This document shows positions 39,101-52,900 of a stretch of 64,000 bases of DNA, one piece after another; position 1 is the stretch's first letter; each line of letters starts with the position of its first letter. The stretch comes from Aquila chrysaetos chrysaetos (taxonomy: Eukaryota > Chordata > Aves > Accipitriformes > Accipitridae). A program made the translations under genes and the position numbers. Where the stretch lies: assembly GCF_900496995.4 (NCBI RefSeq), contig NC_044022.1, positions 16,568,938-16,632,937 of the forward strand, written 5' to 3'. A model generated the notes under the pieces. It did no database searches. It had not been told where the DNA came from and saw only the letters and a list, made by a program, of their open reading frames with translations.

Positions 39101-40735
39101 TCATCACACAGACCTGTATCATGAGAGGGATCCTCTGGCCTGGACTGGACTCGGACACATATGTTTCTTTGAAGATCTGGAGCGTACTGTCTTGTTGTAT
39201 GTTTAAATCTTGCAGTGGCAAAAGAATCTAACTGGTTAATATCCCATATTTTTTTCCTCTTGCCTTTCTGAAAGACAATATTTTGCTGTCTTTTTGCTTC
39301 TACAGGTATTTCCCAGCTTAAAATTTAGCTTCATTTCCAGAGGTTCCTAAATTTCTTCATTAGTTCTTTTAAAACTCCCAGGTGTGTCTCTCCTTAAGTT
39401 GAGGACAGATATATATTTAGTTTGTTCAGATGTCCTTCCATCATCATCTTATTCAGTCCTTGTTCCTCCAGCTGAGTCTAGTCATTTTCCTGATTTTTCC
39501 TGTAAAAGGTTCTTTGATGTCCTCATTTTCATTACTCATTTTATTGCAAACCAAGCCACACTGGTATTTAAAATCATGGTATTTTGTGGAAGTGAGATGT
39601 ATTTTGTCTTAATGGAAATACAGCTTCCAAAAACAATTTACATTTTTGCTGTGGTCTTGAATATTAATGGGACTTCTTTTACTCACAAACTGGAGCTGTT
39701 TGACAGTCTGGTATTATTTTTATCCAGATTTTTCCAGGAAGTTGGCAACAGTATGTGCTGGAAAGCAGTTCTTCAGTATCTCTTTCACTGAAATTGGTGG
39801 TTCATCAACACTGTCTGTAATTTCTGTTTCGCTTGCACAGCAATAGAATTCAGTATGAATTGCAAATAAAAGGAATCTCAACATTCTGCAGTTTTTCGGC
39901 ACATGGAGATGAATTAACTCTGCTCAGTTTTATAATGTTTTCCGATGTTGTAGAAAAATACAAAGAATTTAGGCCCTTACCTAAGACTGATCACAAGTTG
40001 TCTGAACTTAAAGGTTTTTTCCCTGTTCCAATGTAGTTAAACAACAAGGCAACATAGTATCAAAACATCAATATCAAAACAGGTGCTTTCAAAGACAGGA
40101 TTTAAAAATTGTAAAGTATTAATGTAAAGCATGTAAAGCACCTGAGATCAGGCTCTGCCCCAGGTGAAGTCTGTAGGTCTGGTAAAAGGGGCAATATGGG
40201 TGGCTTCAAAATATGTGCTTTGTCTATTCATGTTCTCTCACGGACCTGCATGGCTTAGAGCATAAGAAAGAAAGAGCTCAAACTTCCCATTTCAAGAGTC
40301 CCAAGGGCTATTTCTATAGCCAAAAATAACCAGAGCATAGATAAGCTCTTTATGCTAGGAGCTATGACATGGCTAAAGGCCCCTATTATTCTTGTTCTGT
40401 GCAATCTAGAGAATTTCTCTTGGCTGATAATATTTTCAAGGGAATAATTCCAATTATTAGCCCTCTGTACATCACAGAATTGAAAGTATCTTACTTAATT
40501 TACAGTGCTGCAACAGGGTCTCTGCTACACACAATTTAACTATGCAAAACGAACCTGTATATTTTAGAATATGTTTAGAGTATGATATTTTGTAATAGAG
40601 TCAAGTTATAATTTACCTAAATCTGCAGGATAATGATTACCTTATTGAAACCTTGGTGTTAGAAACACATGCTACTGGCAATGTGCCTAAATACATTAAG
40701 CAGCTAGTTGCAGATTTTAGTTCTAAGAAACTTAC
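33176..40735. other. Intergenic gap between the convergent SMCO4 and DEUP1 3' ends
   Basis: About 7.5 kb of AT-rich DNA with an (ATTT)n stretch near 33487-33508. The longest open frame is 170 codons (38366-38878, +), but it resembles no family I know and has no splice or promoter support. Near 33905-33928 there is a short word of the type AGTGAAGTCAGTGGGA, like motifs I associate with ancient amniote interspersed repeats; this is too short to annotate as an element. Extended 3' UTRs of either gene could reach into the gap. Confidence 0.6.
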
Positions 40736-40750
40736 GAGTGATTACTTGGT

Positions 40751-40756
40751 TTTATT
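40751..40756 (-). terminator. DEUP1: Probable DEUP1 polyadenylation signal AATAAA
   Basis: On the minus strand AATAAA lies only about 20 nt after the DEUP1 TAA stop (40777-40779), which predicts a 3' UTR of roughly 35-50 nt. Longer forms using signals further left are possible. Confidence 0.55.
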
Positions 40757-40776
40757 TTCTTAATTGTGTGACTGGC

Positions 40777-40947
40777 TTAAGTATGCCCACTTTGCTGTAT
40801 CCTGGCATACTTTTTTAGAGTATTTTCAGAATGTCTTTGCAGTTCTTCAAGGTGTGAATTTAAACGTTCTTCAAACTCTCTTGTATGTTTCTCTTCCTCT
40901 TGAAGGAACTTTTCTGTTGTTGCAAGGAAGGACATCTCAGGGGGACA
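40777..40947 (-). CDS. DEUP1: DEUP1 last coding exon (C-terminus, stop TAA)
   Basis: 171 nt entering in phase 0 after acceptor TTGCTCAG (AG at 40949-40948), coding 56 residues that begin CPPEMSFLATTEKFLQEEEK and end QQSGHT before TAA. The acidic/basic helix with LNSHLEELQRHSENTLKKY corresponds to the C-terminal segment which in the paralogue CEP63 binds CEP152. By homology this exon should carry the CEP152-docking helix. An AATAAA follows about 20 nt after the stop. Confidence 0.95.
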   Translation of the reverse strand, partial: CPPEMSFLATTEKFLQEEEKHTREFEERLNSHLEELQRHSENTLKKYARIQQSGHT

Positions 40948-43900
40948 CTGAGCAACAAATAGAAAATCATAGTTAGTAAAAACAGGCAAGTACTGCAACA
41001 TGTTTGCATTATCAAATTTTAAATTTTAAAAAACATCTTAACCTATAGCAGCTAATAATGCTATAACTCACCAAGAAAACATGAATTTGGGCATACATGT
41101 TTAAAGGCATTCAGGTGACTGAATGACAAAATGTGAACATGATGTTTGAATACCTGTGATATTCACAGCATTAGGATGTGGATTTGCCATTAAAAAATTT
41201 AATATCCCATTAGACAGAATTAAGCAGCTTCAGAACCTCCAAAATCTATGGATCAGCTAAAGGTTATGTTCGTCACTTGTATAATTTAGACCAGGATGGA
41301 GGACAATAATCTAGTTTTTGGAATTACAGAATATAACTACTGTTGGGTACTGCTGATTGCCTCCTGTAGTTTCAGCTCTCTGCTTCTGTGATGTGGTGAT
41401 TTCTGAGGATGGGAAAAACCTTATGCTTATTTCAGTACTATCAACTTCAAGCCCTGATATTTTGGAGAATGTACTAAATTTTATTGGCTGCAAGTAGTTC
41501 ACTGAAAAATTTTCTTTCTATTTAATGAGCATTTAGTAGACTGAGACAGAAACCATACCAAAATTGGTCTTAAAATGATTGTCATGGGATGCAGAGTTGT
41601 ATAAAGCGAAGGACATGAGTAAGTCTTTGCTGGAACAAATTCTAAATTTTTAAGCAGGAATTTTTGTTCATTCCTTTTGCTAATACTAAAGATGCATTAA
41701 TTGGAATGTCTTTATCAAAAGAAATATGAAATAATTTTTCTTTGCCTAAAGATATTATGCTTTTTTAAATAAATTCAGTATTTATTTGTACAGATGCAAT
41801 TTTATGACATGAATTTTTAACAGTTGACTGAGAAAAAACTTAGTATAGGAGCTCTAATACTGATTAAGAGAAAGATAATTTTCTGTCTTTATATGATCAT
41901 ATATTGAGAAAGATGATTGACATTTATTATCTTCATTAAACCGTATGTTAAATAGTTTTAATAACTGATTGAGTTATTAGAGTATAAAAAGGAAAGTTTA
42001 TCTGTGAGCACATCAAATAGGAGTGGCTTCAAATGATTTAAATATTCCAATGTTTTGTGGAAAAGGCCAATTCTATTACACCTGTAAATTTTTATTCTAG
42101 GCTCCATTATATCAGAATGGGGTATGCCCTATTTCCACGGCAACTAGAGGCAGATTTGGTCTTCGCTTTCAGCCTGGTTTAAAACTGCCCTTGAGCAGCT
42201 TTTCAGGCCAAAAGATACTAAGTAGAGAAATGCTTTAAAGCACTGTTCTATTCCAACTCTTTGCAGCAGACCTTGAGATGAAATTTAGAGATTTCCTATA
42301 GGAAACCCCTTTACTTTTCAAAGTACAGCAAGTAAGCAGTAGCTGGCAATAAATTCTGAAGATAATACCATCCTTCTAGAGTGAGACAGGCTTTCTGATG
42401 TATAGGGCTTCTAAAATGAAATTCACAGATAAAGCAGAACCTTCCTTTTCTCAGTCCCTCCAGATTAGTGTTTTAACAGGGCAGGGAAGAAAAAGTGACT
42501 TAATTTGCCACATAGGAATAAGGAACCCAAAGGCATTGGGTCACTTTGTGCCACAACACTCTTTTATCAATCCCTGCACTAGCAGGGATAAGAAAAAATG
42601 TTAATCTTCCAATGGCTGAGAAACTCTGGATGGAGATCACCTGCCTTCTGGTTTTCCTCATGAACACGTGCATGATTTCTCATCCATAAATAATTATTGT
42701 TTTCATATGAATAGTTGTTCCTGAGATTTTGAATGCCATGGCTACATGCACATGTATTCCTTCATGGGCTAGATCACAAATATATCTCCTTGTGACATTT
42801 GGATTCAGAGATAGAGCTGGCAGTACTATTTTGAAGAAGGCGGCTTTTGTATTATGAAGAAGACATTGGATTTGGAGGCTTTACTTGAAGAATCACCATG
42901 TGTTTTGCTTACTGAATATCAGCTCTGAAATCACTGATTCAATACTAAGCAAATAAAATACTTCCAGTGAGAAATGTAAGAAACTGGGAAAATATGAATC
43001 TGAAATACGAATTTAATAGATGTCATCACCTACAGAAAAAAAAGTCATGTCGGCCTTTTCCATATGGACAGTGGATTTACATGAGTCCTGGTCTTCAGAA
43101 GTGTTATATCAAGTTATAAGAAATTCTCAGAGATTCATTATAACAATGTTTACAATTGCTGACTTGTCATTAGAAACATACTGGCCTCATGATCAAGTTA
43201 TCTTCCTAAAATGCTAGTGTCCTTTGCTGCAACTGGTACTTACTTCGATGTGTTTTTTTCTTGAAATAGACTGTAAACTCCAAATGAGACATTTCTGAAT
43301 TTCCTCAGAGTTGAGTGAAGAATGTTTATCACTTAGAATAAGCAGATCATGGTTCCCTACAGCCCCTTACCTGAGAGTCAGACTTCACTGTCTTTTTAGA
43401 TAGGTCCCTAATGCACTGGTTTTTATGTGCTTTGAGAGAAGGTTGTATCTAAACAGGTCTAAAAGGCAACATTTCTTGCTAGCAACTAAGCTTTGCTTTC
43501 CAAGCCTCTGGTCTGTTCTTTCACTATGTTCTTTATTGTCTTTACTTTCAATGCCTGAGGAAGAAAAACCATAAAGAAACTGCTTTAATCCATGTCTCAG
43601 ATGAGATTCATGGTCCCTAGTTTTGAATTTCTTTTCCTCAGATAACACTTCTTTTATGTCTTTTGGTTTTCTAACTGGAGCTGGATAGAAATGGGTTCAT
43701 TTCTAACCTAACTTGTTTGGGTGGTTAGGCAGCAAGGACTCTACTTTTTCCTTTCTACAGTGTCAGCTGATCCCATATTTCTTTGTTGTATTCCAGTAAT
43801 GAGAATCACCTTTCTGCCTCATTATTTGCTGGAAATAAAGGAGTGCACCTGACAGAGATGCTTATCTAGCACATATGAAATATGTGCTAAAGATGTCTTC

Positions 43901-46900
43901 TCCTTAAGCAAGAACTACCCAAAGTGCTTATGAATTAACTCTGGATTGCTAGGGAGAAGCACTTCAGGAAGCTAGGTCTATTCTCTCTCACAGACTGCCT
44001 AATTAATTTGCCTAGTGTTAATCTCTTTCTTGCCCCATGAGTTGTCCCAGCATCCTTGGATGCACCTTCAGCAGGGCAGCAAGAAAACCTTAACACTTGG
44101 GATATTTTAACATTTAGTGGTCAAACAATGAGTGGTCAAATTCCAGAGTGTTAAAGTCTTCTCATGTTTAGCCCCTTCTTCTTTCCAGGAAAGTTCTTGT
44201 AACACCAAGACTAGAAATTGGTCTGGCTAATTTGAGTCTCGCTGTGACTAAATTTGGGGGCTTTTGGGAGTACTTTCCTCAACTCTACACTGCAATACAT
44301 CTTAGGCAGCAGGTACAGATGCCCATCTTCAATATGTTTCTGCTCATATAAGAAAATCAAAACTGAGATGCATAGGAAATTGCCAAGCGACATAGGAAGG
44401 CTTTCAGAGGGCCTAAGTACCTAATCAGCTAGGTAATAGTAATACTGCAGAGTGAGAGGCATGGACTACAGCACGCCTCAAGGTAGCATCAAGACTGTCA
44501 AAATCATTCCTCATAATGACCACTGGTAGAATTTCCACAACTTCCCATTGCAATCTATTTATTAAGCAATTTCCCATCCTTAATGTTAGAAGGTTTCCTA
44601 ATGCCTAATTTAAATTTTCCTTGCTACAGCTTAAATCTTCTATGTCTTTCCCAGGCTTGAAAGCAAGAACAGACAATGTCTGTCCATCATCTGAAGAGAA
44701 ACAGGAGAAGGTACTTGTGACTAAAAGTTAAAGATCCAGATTGGGAAGCACAATGTACGTAACTGCTTGCTCCAGCTGAAATGCAGATATTGTGTAGAAA
44801 TGGACTATTCTGAAGCTGCAACTAATCTTATTGGGTTATTTGTTTGTTTATTTATTTTCTGAAGTTGGACACTGGACTGCTCTATGGAATAGTCTTCCCA
44901 GAGACTGGCAACAGATCAGGCAACCATTTTCTGAAGTTGTTCCATTTCAGAAAGAGAGAACAGCCTGAATTACTGTTCAGAGAGAAAGTATTTCTCTAGA
45001 TTTGGAAAGCCTTGAAACAAGAATTTTGGGGGTTATGGGAATTTCCAGTGAATCCCAGCTGAGCTTCTAGTTTACTCTAAGGCAAGAGCAACTTTCTCTA
45101 CACATGTAACCTCTAAGTAAGAATGTGAAGGGACAGAGGTTCCAGTGGAACATTTACTAAGGTTGTCTGAAGAGTCTGTACTGGGAGGAGAGATGCAAGT
45201 CTTTGTCTAAAGCCCTAGAGACTGTTTTCTCTCTCCCCTAAATACCAGCACAGTAACTTTGGTAGGTCTCAGGACATCACCTACAATTCTGATGTTTTCA
45301 GTTGGTGCTACAAATATTCTTCAGAAAAATGGTCCCTTAAAACATCTTCAGAAGTTTTGAACATACTGGAGATTTCACTTAGGTGAAACATCAGTCCTGA
45401 AAACTCTGTCAAAGAACTCTGGTTTACAACACATTGTATGTTTTTTTCCTCTATCTCCTTGACGCAATGGCTTTCCATTTGAATACAGAACTCTAGAGTA
45501 ACAGACCGTTGAATCATCTCTGCACTAATGCTGTGGTATCCAATGTCAGTCTGAGTGATGATTTAATTTTGGCAATCTTCTGAACTTGTACCTGCTTCAA
45601 TGCCACTGATTTGGACTTAGACTCTGTACAAGAAATATCCCTTGCTTAATAGTTTCATTATGTACTTTGCCCACACACCAGCTGGAAAGTGTTTTCCTTA
45701 TAATCTAGTCAACTGCCTTGGCATTGACCCTGTCCTGAGTGCCAGCTGGGAAATAGTTTCCCTGCAGCTTGCAGAAGTGTCTCAGAATGGGCATTTTCCC
45801 TGGGCTGGCTAGAAACAGAAGCTTTGTGGTCTGCTGTCTCTGTCTGACACTTCTGACAGAAGAGAGGAGGAGGATTGGTGTTTATCAGACTCTCCTGAAA
45901 AAGGCCAGACAATTCTTTTCGCAATTAGCAGTTTAAAGAGGAAAACTCCCAAGACATGAGAAACCAAAAGCCATTTACTTAAAATGCCTGTGAAGCATAA
46001 GAATATAAAAATGGAAGTGAGGTCAAACACCCAGGACTATGTGGTTCTCGCTGTTCTCTGACTACTGGGACGCAGCTGCGGGGACCACAGTCAGTGAAGG
46101 GCTGCACTGCAGTCCCAGCTTCCCAGGCAGACTATGACTGCGGTGCTCCCTATCTTCAGTGAGATTCTAGAACATGGAGACAGTCTTCCAGCAGCCACGT
46201 CTCTGGTAGAAAACAATGTGCGTCCATTTCTGAAGTGGACAGCAGAACCGGGGTAAGACAACCACAAACTGCTTGAAGATGATTGTTGGTGTCATGGTGC
46301 CTCTTTGCTCCTACTTAAGGTGACAAGTGGCAAGAAGATTGCCTATAGGTTCCCCCCAGTAAAGTCTTCTTCCCTTTTCTCTCTCTAGAGGCTCAGCCAC
46401 ACACCTGCAGTTCAAGATCTCCTGGGTACAAAGATGTACGTATCACAGCTGGACAGAGAGATGGCTACAGTCCATTCCTTACTCATCTGTTAGTTCCATT
46501 ATTTAATGACACTGTGGTTGCATGGTTTGCGGTCTGGAAAATAGGTGCTAAGTTTTCAAGTGGAAAAAAATAGTGGCCTGTAGTGGAGGCCTAAGGAAGA
46601 ATAGAAGATACTAAGGAAGAGGATAAAGCTCAAGTTTAAACAGAGATCTAAAGCCAAAGAATTATGGAAAGTTTTTCCTAAGAAGTTGCCCTAGGCAAGG
46701 TGGGATTTATCCCACTTGTCATGGAGGTTGGTAATCTTCAGTTTATGAATACTGAAAGAAAGAATGCTGCACTATTACTCTTTCATTTCAAGAAAAATCA
46801 GGATTACAGCAGTTATAATTTCTGTTCCTTTTCAAATACAATAGCTAACACATAGAAAATAGTTGCCGTAATTCCTCTAATTTTATCCCCCAATCGAATG

Positions 46901-49900
46901 CTGCAGAAACTTGATTTGTCTAACAGCACTTAAGACAGTAAGTTTGCAGGCATTATGGAAATATACTTAAAGCAGAGTGCCCTTACAGAAGGCAATACGA
47001 AGCAGAGTGCCCCAATATAGAAAGCAATGAGCTCAAATGTAGAAATCTCTCTCACAGTCACATAATGGCAGGTAATTATCACCATCATTATTAGAACAGA
47101 GGTGTGGCCCAGTAGGGGATGTTTAATCTCCAGAAAAAACGCATTTATGTTAGGATAAGGTATTTCCATTTTTGCTGGGCTGGCACTGTATAAATAATAA
47201 TGACAATAGGGGTGATCTAATTTTTGGCTCCCCCAAGGCTGCATTTGGTCCACAGATGGATTTTTGAGAATATTTGTGTTATAGGAAAATAGTTACTTAC
47301 TGATAATTTGATTTCTTCTGCATTGTAAGCAGGGCTCAGTAAGCTTCCGGTTCTGCCCTTTTCAGGAAACAGCCCACCAAAGCCCAAAGGATTCCCCGTT
47401 GGTGGTGATGGAGATTTATAAACTATTTTCTTTTCATGACCTCTGTGAAGTGTATGAGAAGATAAAGTGCTATCACTTTGTGAACCAGTGATATTGCCTT
47501 GGCCATACAAAGCAGGACTGCAGTTTCTGTGGTATGCACTGGCTGTGAACATAGCAGTCTGTTGACGTTCCATTTCCCATGCATCTTTCTTGTGCAAAGT
47601 TCTAAAAGAAGAAAAAAAAACCACCAAAGTATGAAAACTAGTTAAAACTCTAAGCTATCACAGCAAAGCCAAGGTTTTTTTTTATTTTATTTGCTTGTGC
47701 AATTTTGATTACTTAGCTGTTCAAACTGCTTCATGCATGAAGTTACGGGCATAAGATTAAGCATTACCAAGTTGCAGCAATTTAGCAACTTTCCACCCGA
47801 GTTATTCTAAACGTGTGAGTATGCATTCTCTGTCTGCTTCAGCTGTGACTTAAATCACACTAATTTAAACCCTTTCACTGGAGCTTAAGTTGAGTAACGT
47901 TGCCATATAATTGTGGCAGGACAAGAGCTAAAACACAAATTTGCTTCAGGTATTGAAGATACCAATACTCCTTAAGTGTTTGTTACCCATCCTTTGCCAA
48001 AGGTTATCATCCCGTTAGCTTTTCCGTGGAAGAAGCTATGTAAGCACTCTTCAGCCATGTCTTTATAACTTACACTATGATAGGACCTGGAGTGAATTTA
48101 GCCATACAAATAGAGGGAATGAAATACGAAAGTGTAAAGTGAGATGGCAGACAAAAACTGTTATTAGTGGTTGGATAATTAGTCAATTGTGACCTAATAT
48201 CACCTTAAACAACTATGTTCAAATAGCTAGAATTTAGAATAAATGTTTAAATAAGTTAAATGAAAAAATACTACAGGAAATCTTTGATCCTGCATTTTTA
48301 CTGCAATACTGATTTTGCCACTGATTTAATGATAACACGTTGGAGATTAAGATAAGAAATAAATTCTTAAAATACACTTTTAAAAAAATTGTACAAGAAC
48401 ATGCTTTTGTAACAATAAGTGAAAACTTTAAGCTTACAAAAGAATTTTAAAGTATTTTATTATGATGTTCCATAACTCTTGTATCACACTTACAGTGATC
48501 AGAATGGATGTGAAAGCATATCTTTGTATTCATTTGTAGTTCTGTAAAGCAAAACCTATTATGGTTAACAGCAACTTGAAAAAAAAAGAAACCTATTTTC
48601 TTCCCAATCAAAATACCTTCTTTTCCTGACAGTTAACTGAACAATTCTGAAACCATAATGATAAGAGCACAGAATTTTGAGACTAGCTTGCCCAGATGTC
48701 TGCTGAATTAGACTCATTTTCGATTGCAACTTTACTTGTATTATATGCCAAAACACGCAAAAAAATTTAAATTATTTCAGATTTTTTTTACATTTCTGTT
48801 ACAATATTTCTGACTGAGGTAAAAATTTCCATTGTACTGAGGTCTGTGCTTATGATAAAATTGAAATTTTAGTCTTGAGAGGTAACTACTATACTCAAAC
48901 ATGATATCTGTTCGAAAAGATCCTATCATTGCAAATGTTCTAAAACACTTTACTAATTTGAAATGCAGCTATAAAAGCTTTTAAAGATCAAGTTCTCTGC
49001 CACTAAAATATAATTATTATAAATATTTAGGAGTATGCAGTGCTGCTCAGATCCAAGGAAAACAGCTTTTTTTTTTTTAAATAAAAAAGAAGAATTTGCC
49101 AAGCACAGGGAAAGGACAGTGTTTTCTGCAGAAAGATCACACCATCATTTTCTAATCTTAATTTAAATATTTGCTGTTGGGAGAGGGTGGCTGTGCAGTC
49201 TTAATGGACCCTGCTTGTACATGAAACTGAGTACTCCATAAATGGACTGTGCAGAACAACTCAGAGAACTAATGAAGAACATATTTTTCTCTGCTTATAA
49301 AAGAAGTAGTGATTAAGATACTCTGAATGCTACAGGAAAGCAAATTGTAAGCATGATGCTCTAATATTATTATTACTTTAATATTATTATTACTTTAATA
49401 TTATTATTATACATTCTAAAAAACCCTCTCTGAGAATATTCACCAAACCTTCCAGTTTTCTAAATCACCTAAAATGTTTACCTTTATGGGGGCAGAGTTT
49501 TCTCCTTTCTTTCATGCTTTTCTTTAAATAAATACACGCTGCTCTTTGGGCGCAGGAGAATACCTTTTTTCTTTTTTTTCCTCTATTTTAAAGTCCATTC
49601 CATCTATTGTTTGGATGAAGGGCACAGTGAAAAAAAACTGCCACAATTGAAGATAGATGGCATGAATAATAAAATGACAGATTTTTTTTTTTCATCTTGT
49701 GTTCTGACCTTTTTGGAAGTAATTTCCTCTGTAAACCCACAGTAAAGTCTATGTGATCTGTGTTCTTTTTTTCCCCTGGAACTGCTTCTCTATGTATTTA
49801 ATAACATTTATTACTGTTATGTTATAGCTTACTTCACTAAGACCAGAATTTTCAGACTTGAGTGCCTACAGTTATGGTAGCTCTTAGATAGTAAAAACAG

Positions 49901-52900
49901 ATACCCCCCAAAAAGGACTGATTTTTTAAAGGAACTCCACTTCCTACTGTAATCCATAGGATTGCAGGGGCTGTTTGCTATCTTGGAAAGACATGATGCC
50001 TGCATTTAAGTGCTTTGATATGGATACTATGCCTTCACTTCAGACAGATTTCACAGCTGGGGTTTAAATTTCTGCCAGTTCAGTGCAAAATAATATCTAA
50101 GAACAGAGTCCTACTTTGAATACAAATGTAAAGGTAGGCAAATATCTGCAAATTTGTAAAAAGCTGTCCATTTGTTAACACTGGCAATGCAAATACACTA
50201 TAACTGCAGTTGAGTAACTTACGCTTTCAGTGGGTTTACTGTCATAGAGTGTTTAACATATACACATACTTCACAAAAATAATATCACTGTTGACATGGC
50301 GACATATGGGACAAGAAGTGAAAGAACAATGTCCTTGCAAAGGGAATTTATATAAACAGGATCGATTTTTCCAGACTCATATATAAAATCAGCCTGGTCC
50401 CTATGCAATCAATGACTTCAGTGCTGCAAAACAAATTCCTTACACAGCTTGTGCTGGTTGATGTACCTAGTCTTGAGAAAGAAAACAACAGGTCTTTAAT
50501 GACCAGAATGTCTTCAGAATTCATCTTGTTGCTTTTACCTTGCAAGTATAACTCCTAGCTTGATTTTAAAAATGGATAAAAAGTATTTTCCTGAAGAGAT
50601 TGTTTTCACTGCTTCCAGTTTATCTATTGCAATAACTGATACAGTGGTGAGTATGACTAAGAGTGTGTGACCTCCAAAGGGTAGTGAAAACCTCCTTAAG
50701 ATCTGCCAACACAGATCCTTTAAGAGGTCCCCAGCTACCTTAGTAGGCATTCAGTCCTAGCCTTTACCTCTCACTTTTGCCACATGATGAAAGTGGACTT
50801 TGGCTTGATCAGTTACCTATTTTGTGTGTATTTTTATGGTAAATAAGTAGCCTTTCATTTGGGAACTCACATGCATGTTTTAATTTTGGAAGAAACAGGG
50901 TAAACACATCAGCTTCATCAGAGAAAGCCGTCTTCAACCATGCCAAAATTTAAATCAACTGTATGTGGCCAAGGTCTAAATAAAGGATTGAAATCTTGAG
51001 GGTGGGGGAAGCTTATGTAAATGGCAATTAGAAATAAGGCAATTACCATATATGAGAACAGTAATTAAAGTGGTTATAAGTAGGATGTGGCCACAGTCTT
51101 TTTTAGCAAAAAGATGCCACTCCTGCATACCTTAATTTGTAATATTTAGAAATTCAGTGTATACTGCAAGAAAGAAGAAATTATGCCTCTTTCTAAATCG
51201 CCAATATAACTTCCTGCAATTTCCTGTATTTTCTCTAGAGGTCTCCTATCTAACTAATGACTGTGCCCATGCCTAGGATTCTAGTACTTACCATGAGACA
51301 TGCCTGAAAAATATTATAGAATATACTTAGTTGAAGAATTTTTTTTTCATCGTGCAAACCTTTCTAGGTTTCTGAACGCAAATAGGAAAAACAAAATGTA
51401 CAGCTTCTGAAAATTACTATTTTAAACACAAACACCACCCCCCTTGCACAAACACCATGTTTTCTATTTTTCTACTATGTAAAAAAAGTCTTTTTGCCCT
51501 TTCTCCAGTGCCATAATTACCATGGAAACAGAACTGCCAATTAAAACAGAAATAACATGGTTTATGCTCACAATAAAATAAAACATACCCCAGAGTTTAA
51601 CTCAACCAACATCAATTGCCTGGTTTATGTGCATACATTTGATGGTTGAAAATTTAATTTTAGTTTTTGAGAAAATCTTGAGGTAGTTCCCTGTTTGGGA
51701 ACAGAGAACTGACAGTATAGAGAGGGCCCAATCTTAAAAAGATGGCTGATGTGTATACACAGTACACGTGGAATTTGCAGATTTTTTGAAATCTGTGTAT
51801 GTATTTATTTAGCTAAATAGCTTTTCATTTAGGAAATCAAATGCATGTTTTAGATCCTGAAAACCAGGCTCAATATATGTTTCATCAGATTAATTAGAAT
51901 CATAATTTAAATTGTATTCAGTAGTGTGGTTGAGATTTCTCTTGTGAGAAAGGTTAGCTCTGCCAGGTTTCTCTCTCCCAGTGTTGGTTTAACATTGGTC
52001 TTCAATGGCGATGAAATCAAAATCCTGCAAATTACCTGCATAGTTCTATTGTCTCATACACTTACATTCTCATGAATGAAATTTCACAGTTCCTCATGTA
52101 CAGCAAGTGTAATTCCTGAGAAAATGGGAAAAAAACTTATTTTTTCTCACTTGAGAAGAGTGGAAGCATGAGCAAAAATTGTGCTGACCAATATTTGGTG
52201 AAATTATGAGACCTACAGGTGCAGAATAGTCTGTATCTTGGTTTGTGCATATTTGTTTCAGCAAAACCTTCAACATCATTTGAAACTTAGTAGGAAAACA
52301 GCCATACCTGCCACTTCAATATATATATGTGTGTGTGTGTGTATTATGTATATGCACATACATATGTACATACATACATATAATATATATATATTTGCAT
52401 ACACATGACTACTACCTCTAACACTAAACATATTTAATAGGAAATTTTAGGCAAGAATGTAGCTACATATAATGGGATGCCTTTCTATTTTGCAGAAAGA
52501 AAATCACTTTAAATTTTGCCAAAGACTGAATGTATGAGTTTGAAGGCTTGACCTGTACAATTTTGGCTCCAATTACTTAAACTTTGCTTCACAGAACTGT
52601 TTCACATTAGTGCTATCATTTCAGTTCTTTATTATAGATGATCAAAATATTTAGCTTCCTATTAATTTTTACTCTCCTGTGCTGTGAAATAGTGTTTAGC
52701 AGGGAGTTTAATTTTCTTTTTATTACCACAACGCCATGATTGTAACGTGTTTGAAGGTAATTCAGTGTTTCACTGAATACAAGGAAATAAGAAGGAAGTC
52801 AGCACTACAATGTTTTCTACAAGTCTGAGTATTCTTAAGTCTCATTATTTTTCCCTAACAAGGAGTTTATTGTAGTAATGATTTATTCAAGGCATCTGAA

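Larger units (their letters stand above)
40948..47300 (-). other. DEUP1: DEUP1 intron (last), 6.35 kb
   Basis: Donor GTAAGT at 47300, acceptor CAG at 40948. It contains a 10-bp-stem hairpin (43867-43889), a possible CR1-like fragment (44515-44720) and several unidentified open stretches on the minus strand, notably 43385-43705 and 45308-45560, with stops and frame changes between them. No exon is supported. The flanking exons are both phase 0, so an unseen cassette exon of 3n nt would be tolerated. Confidence 0.8.

Noticed and set aside
39384-39791. 135-codon open frame on the + strand
   Set aside because: Same character as the previous one: hydrophobic, AT-driven, no recognisable domain.
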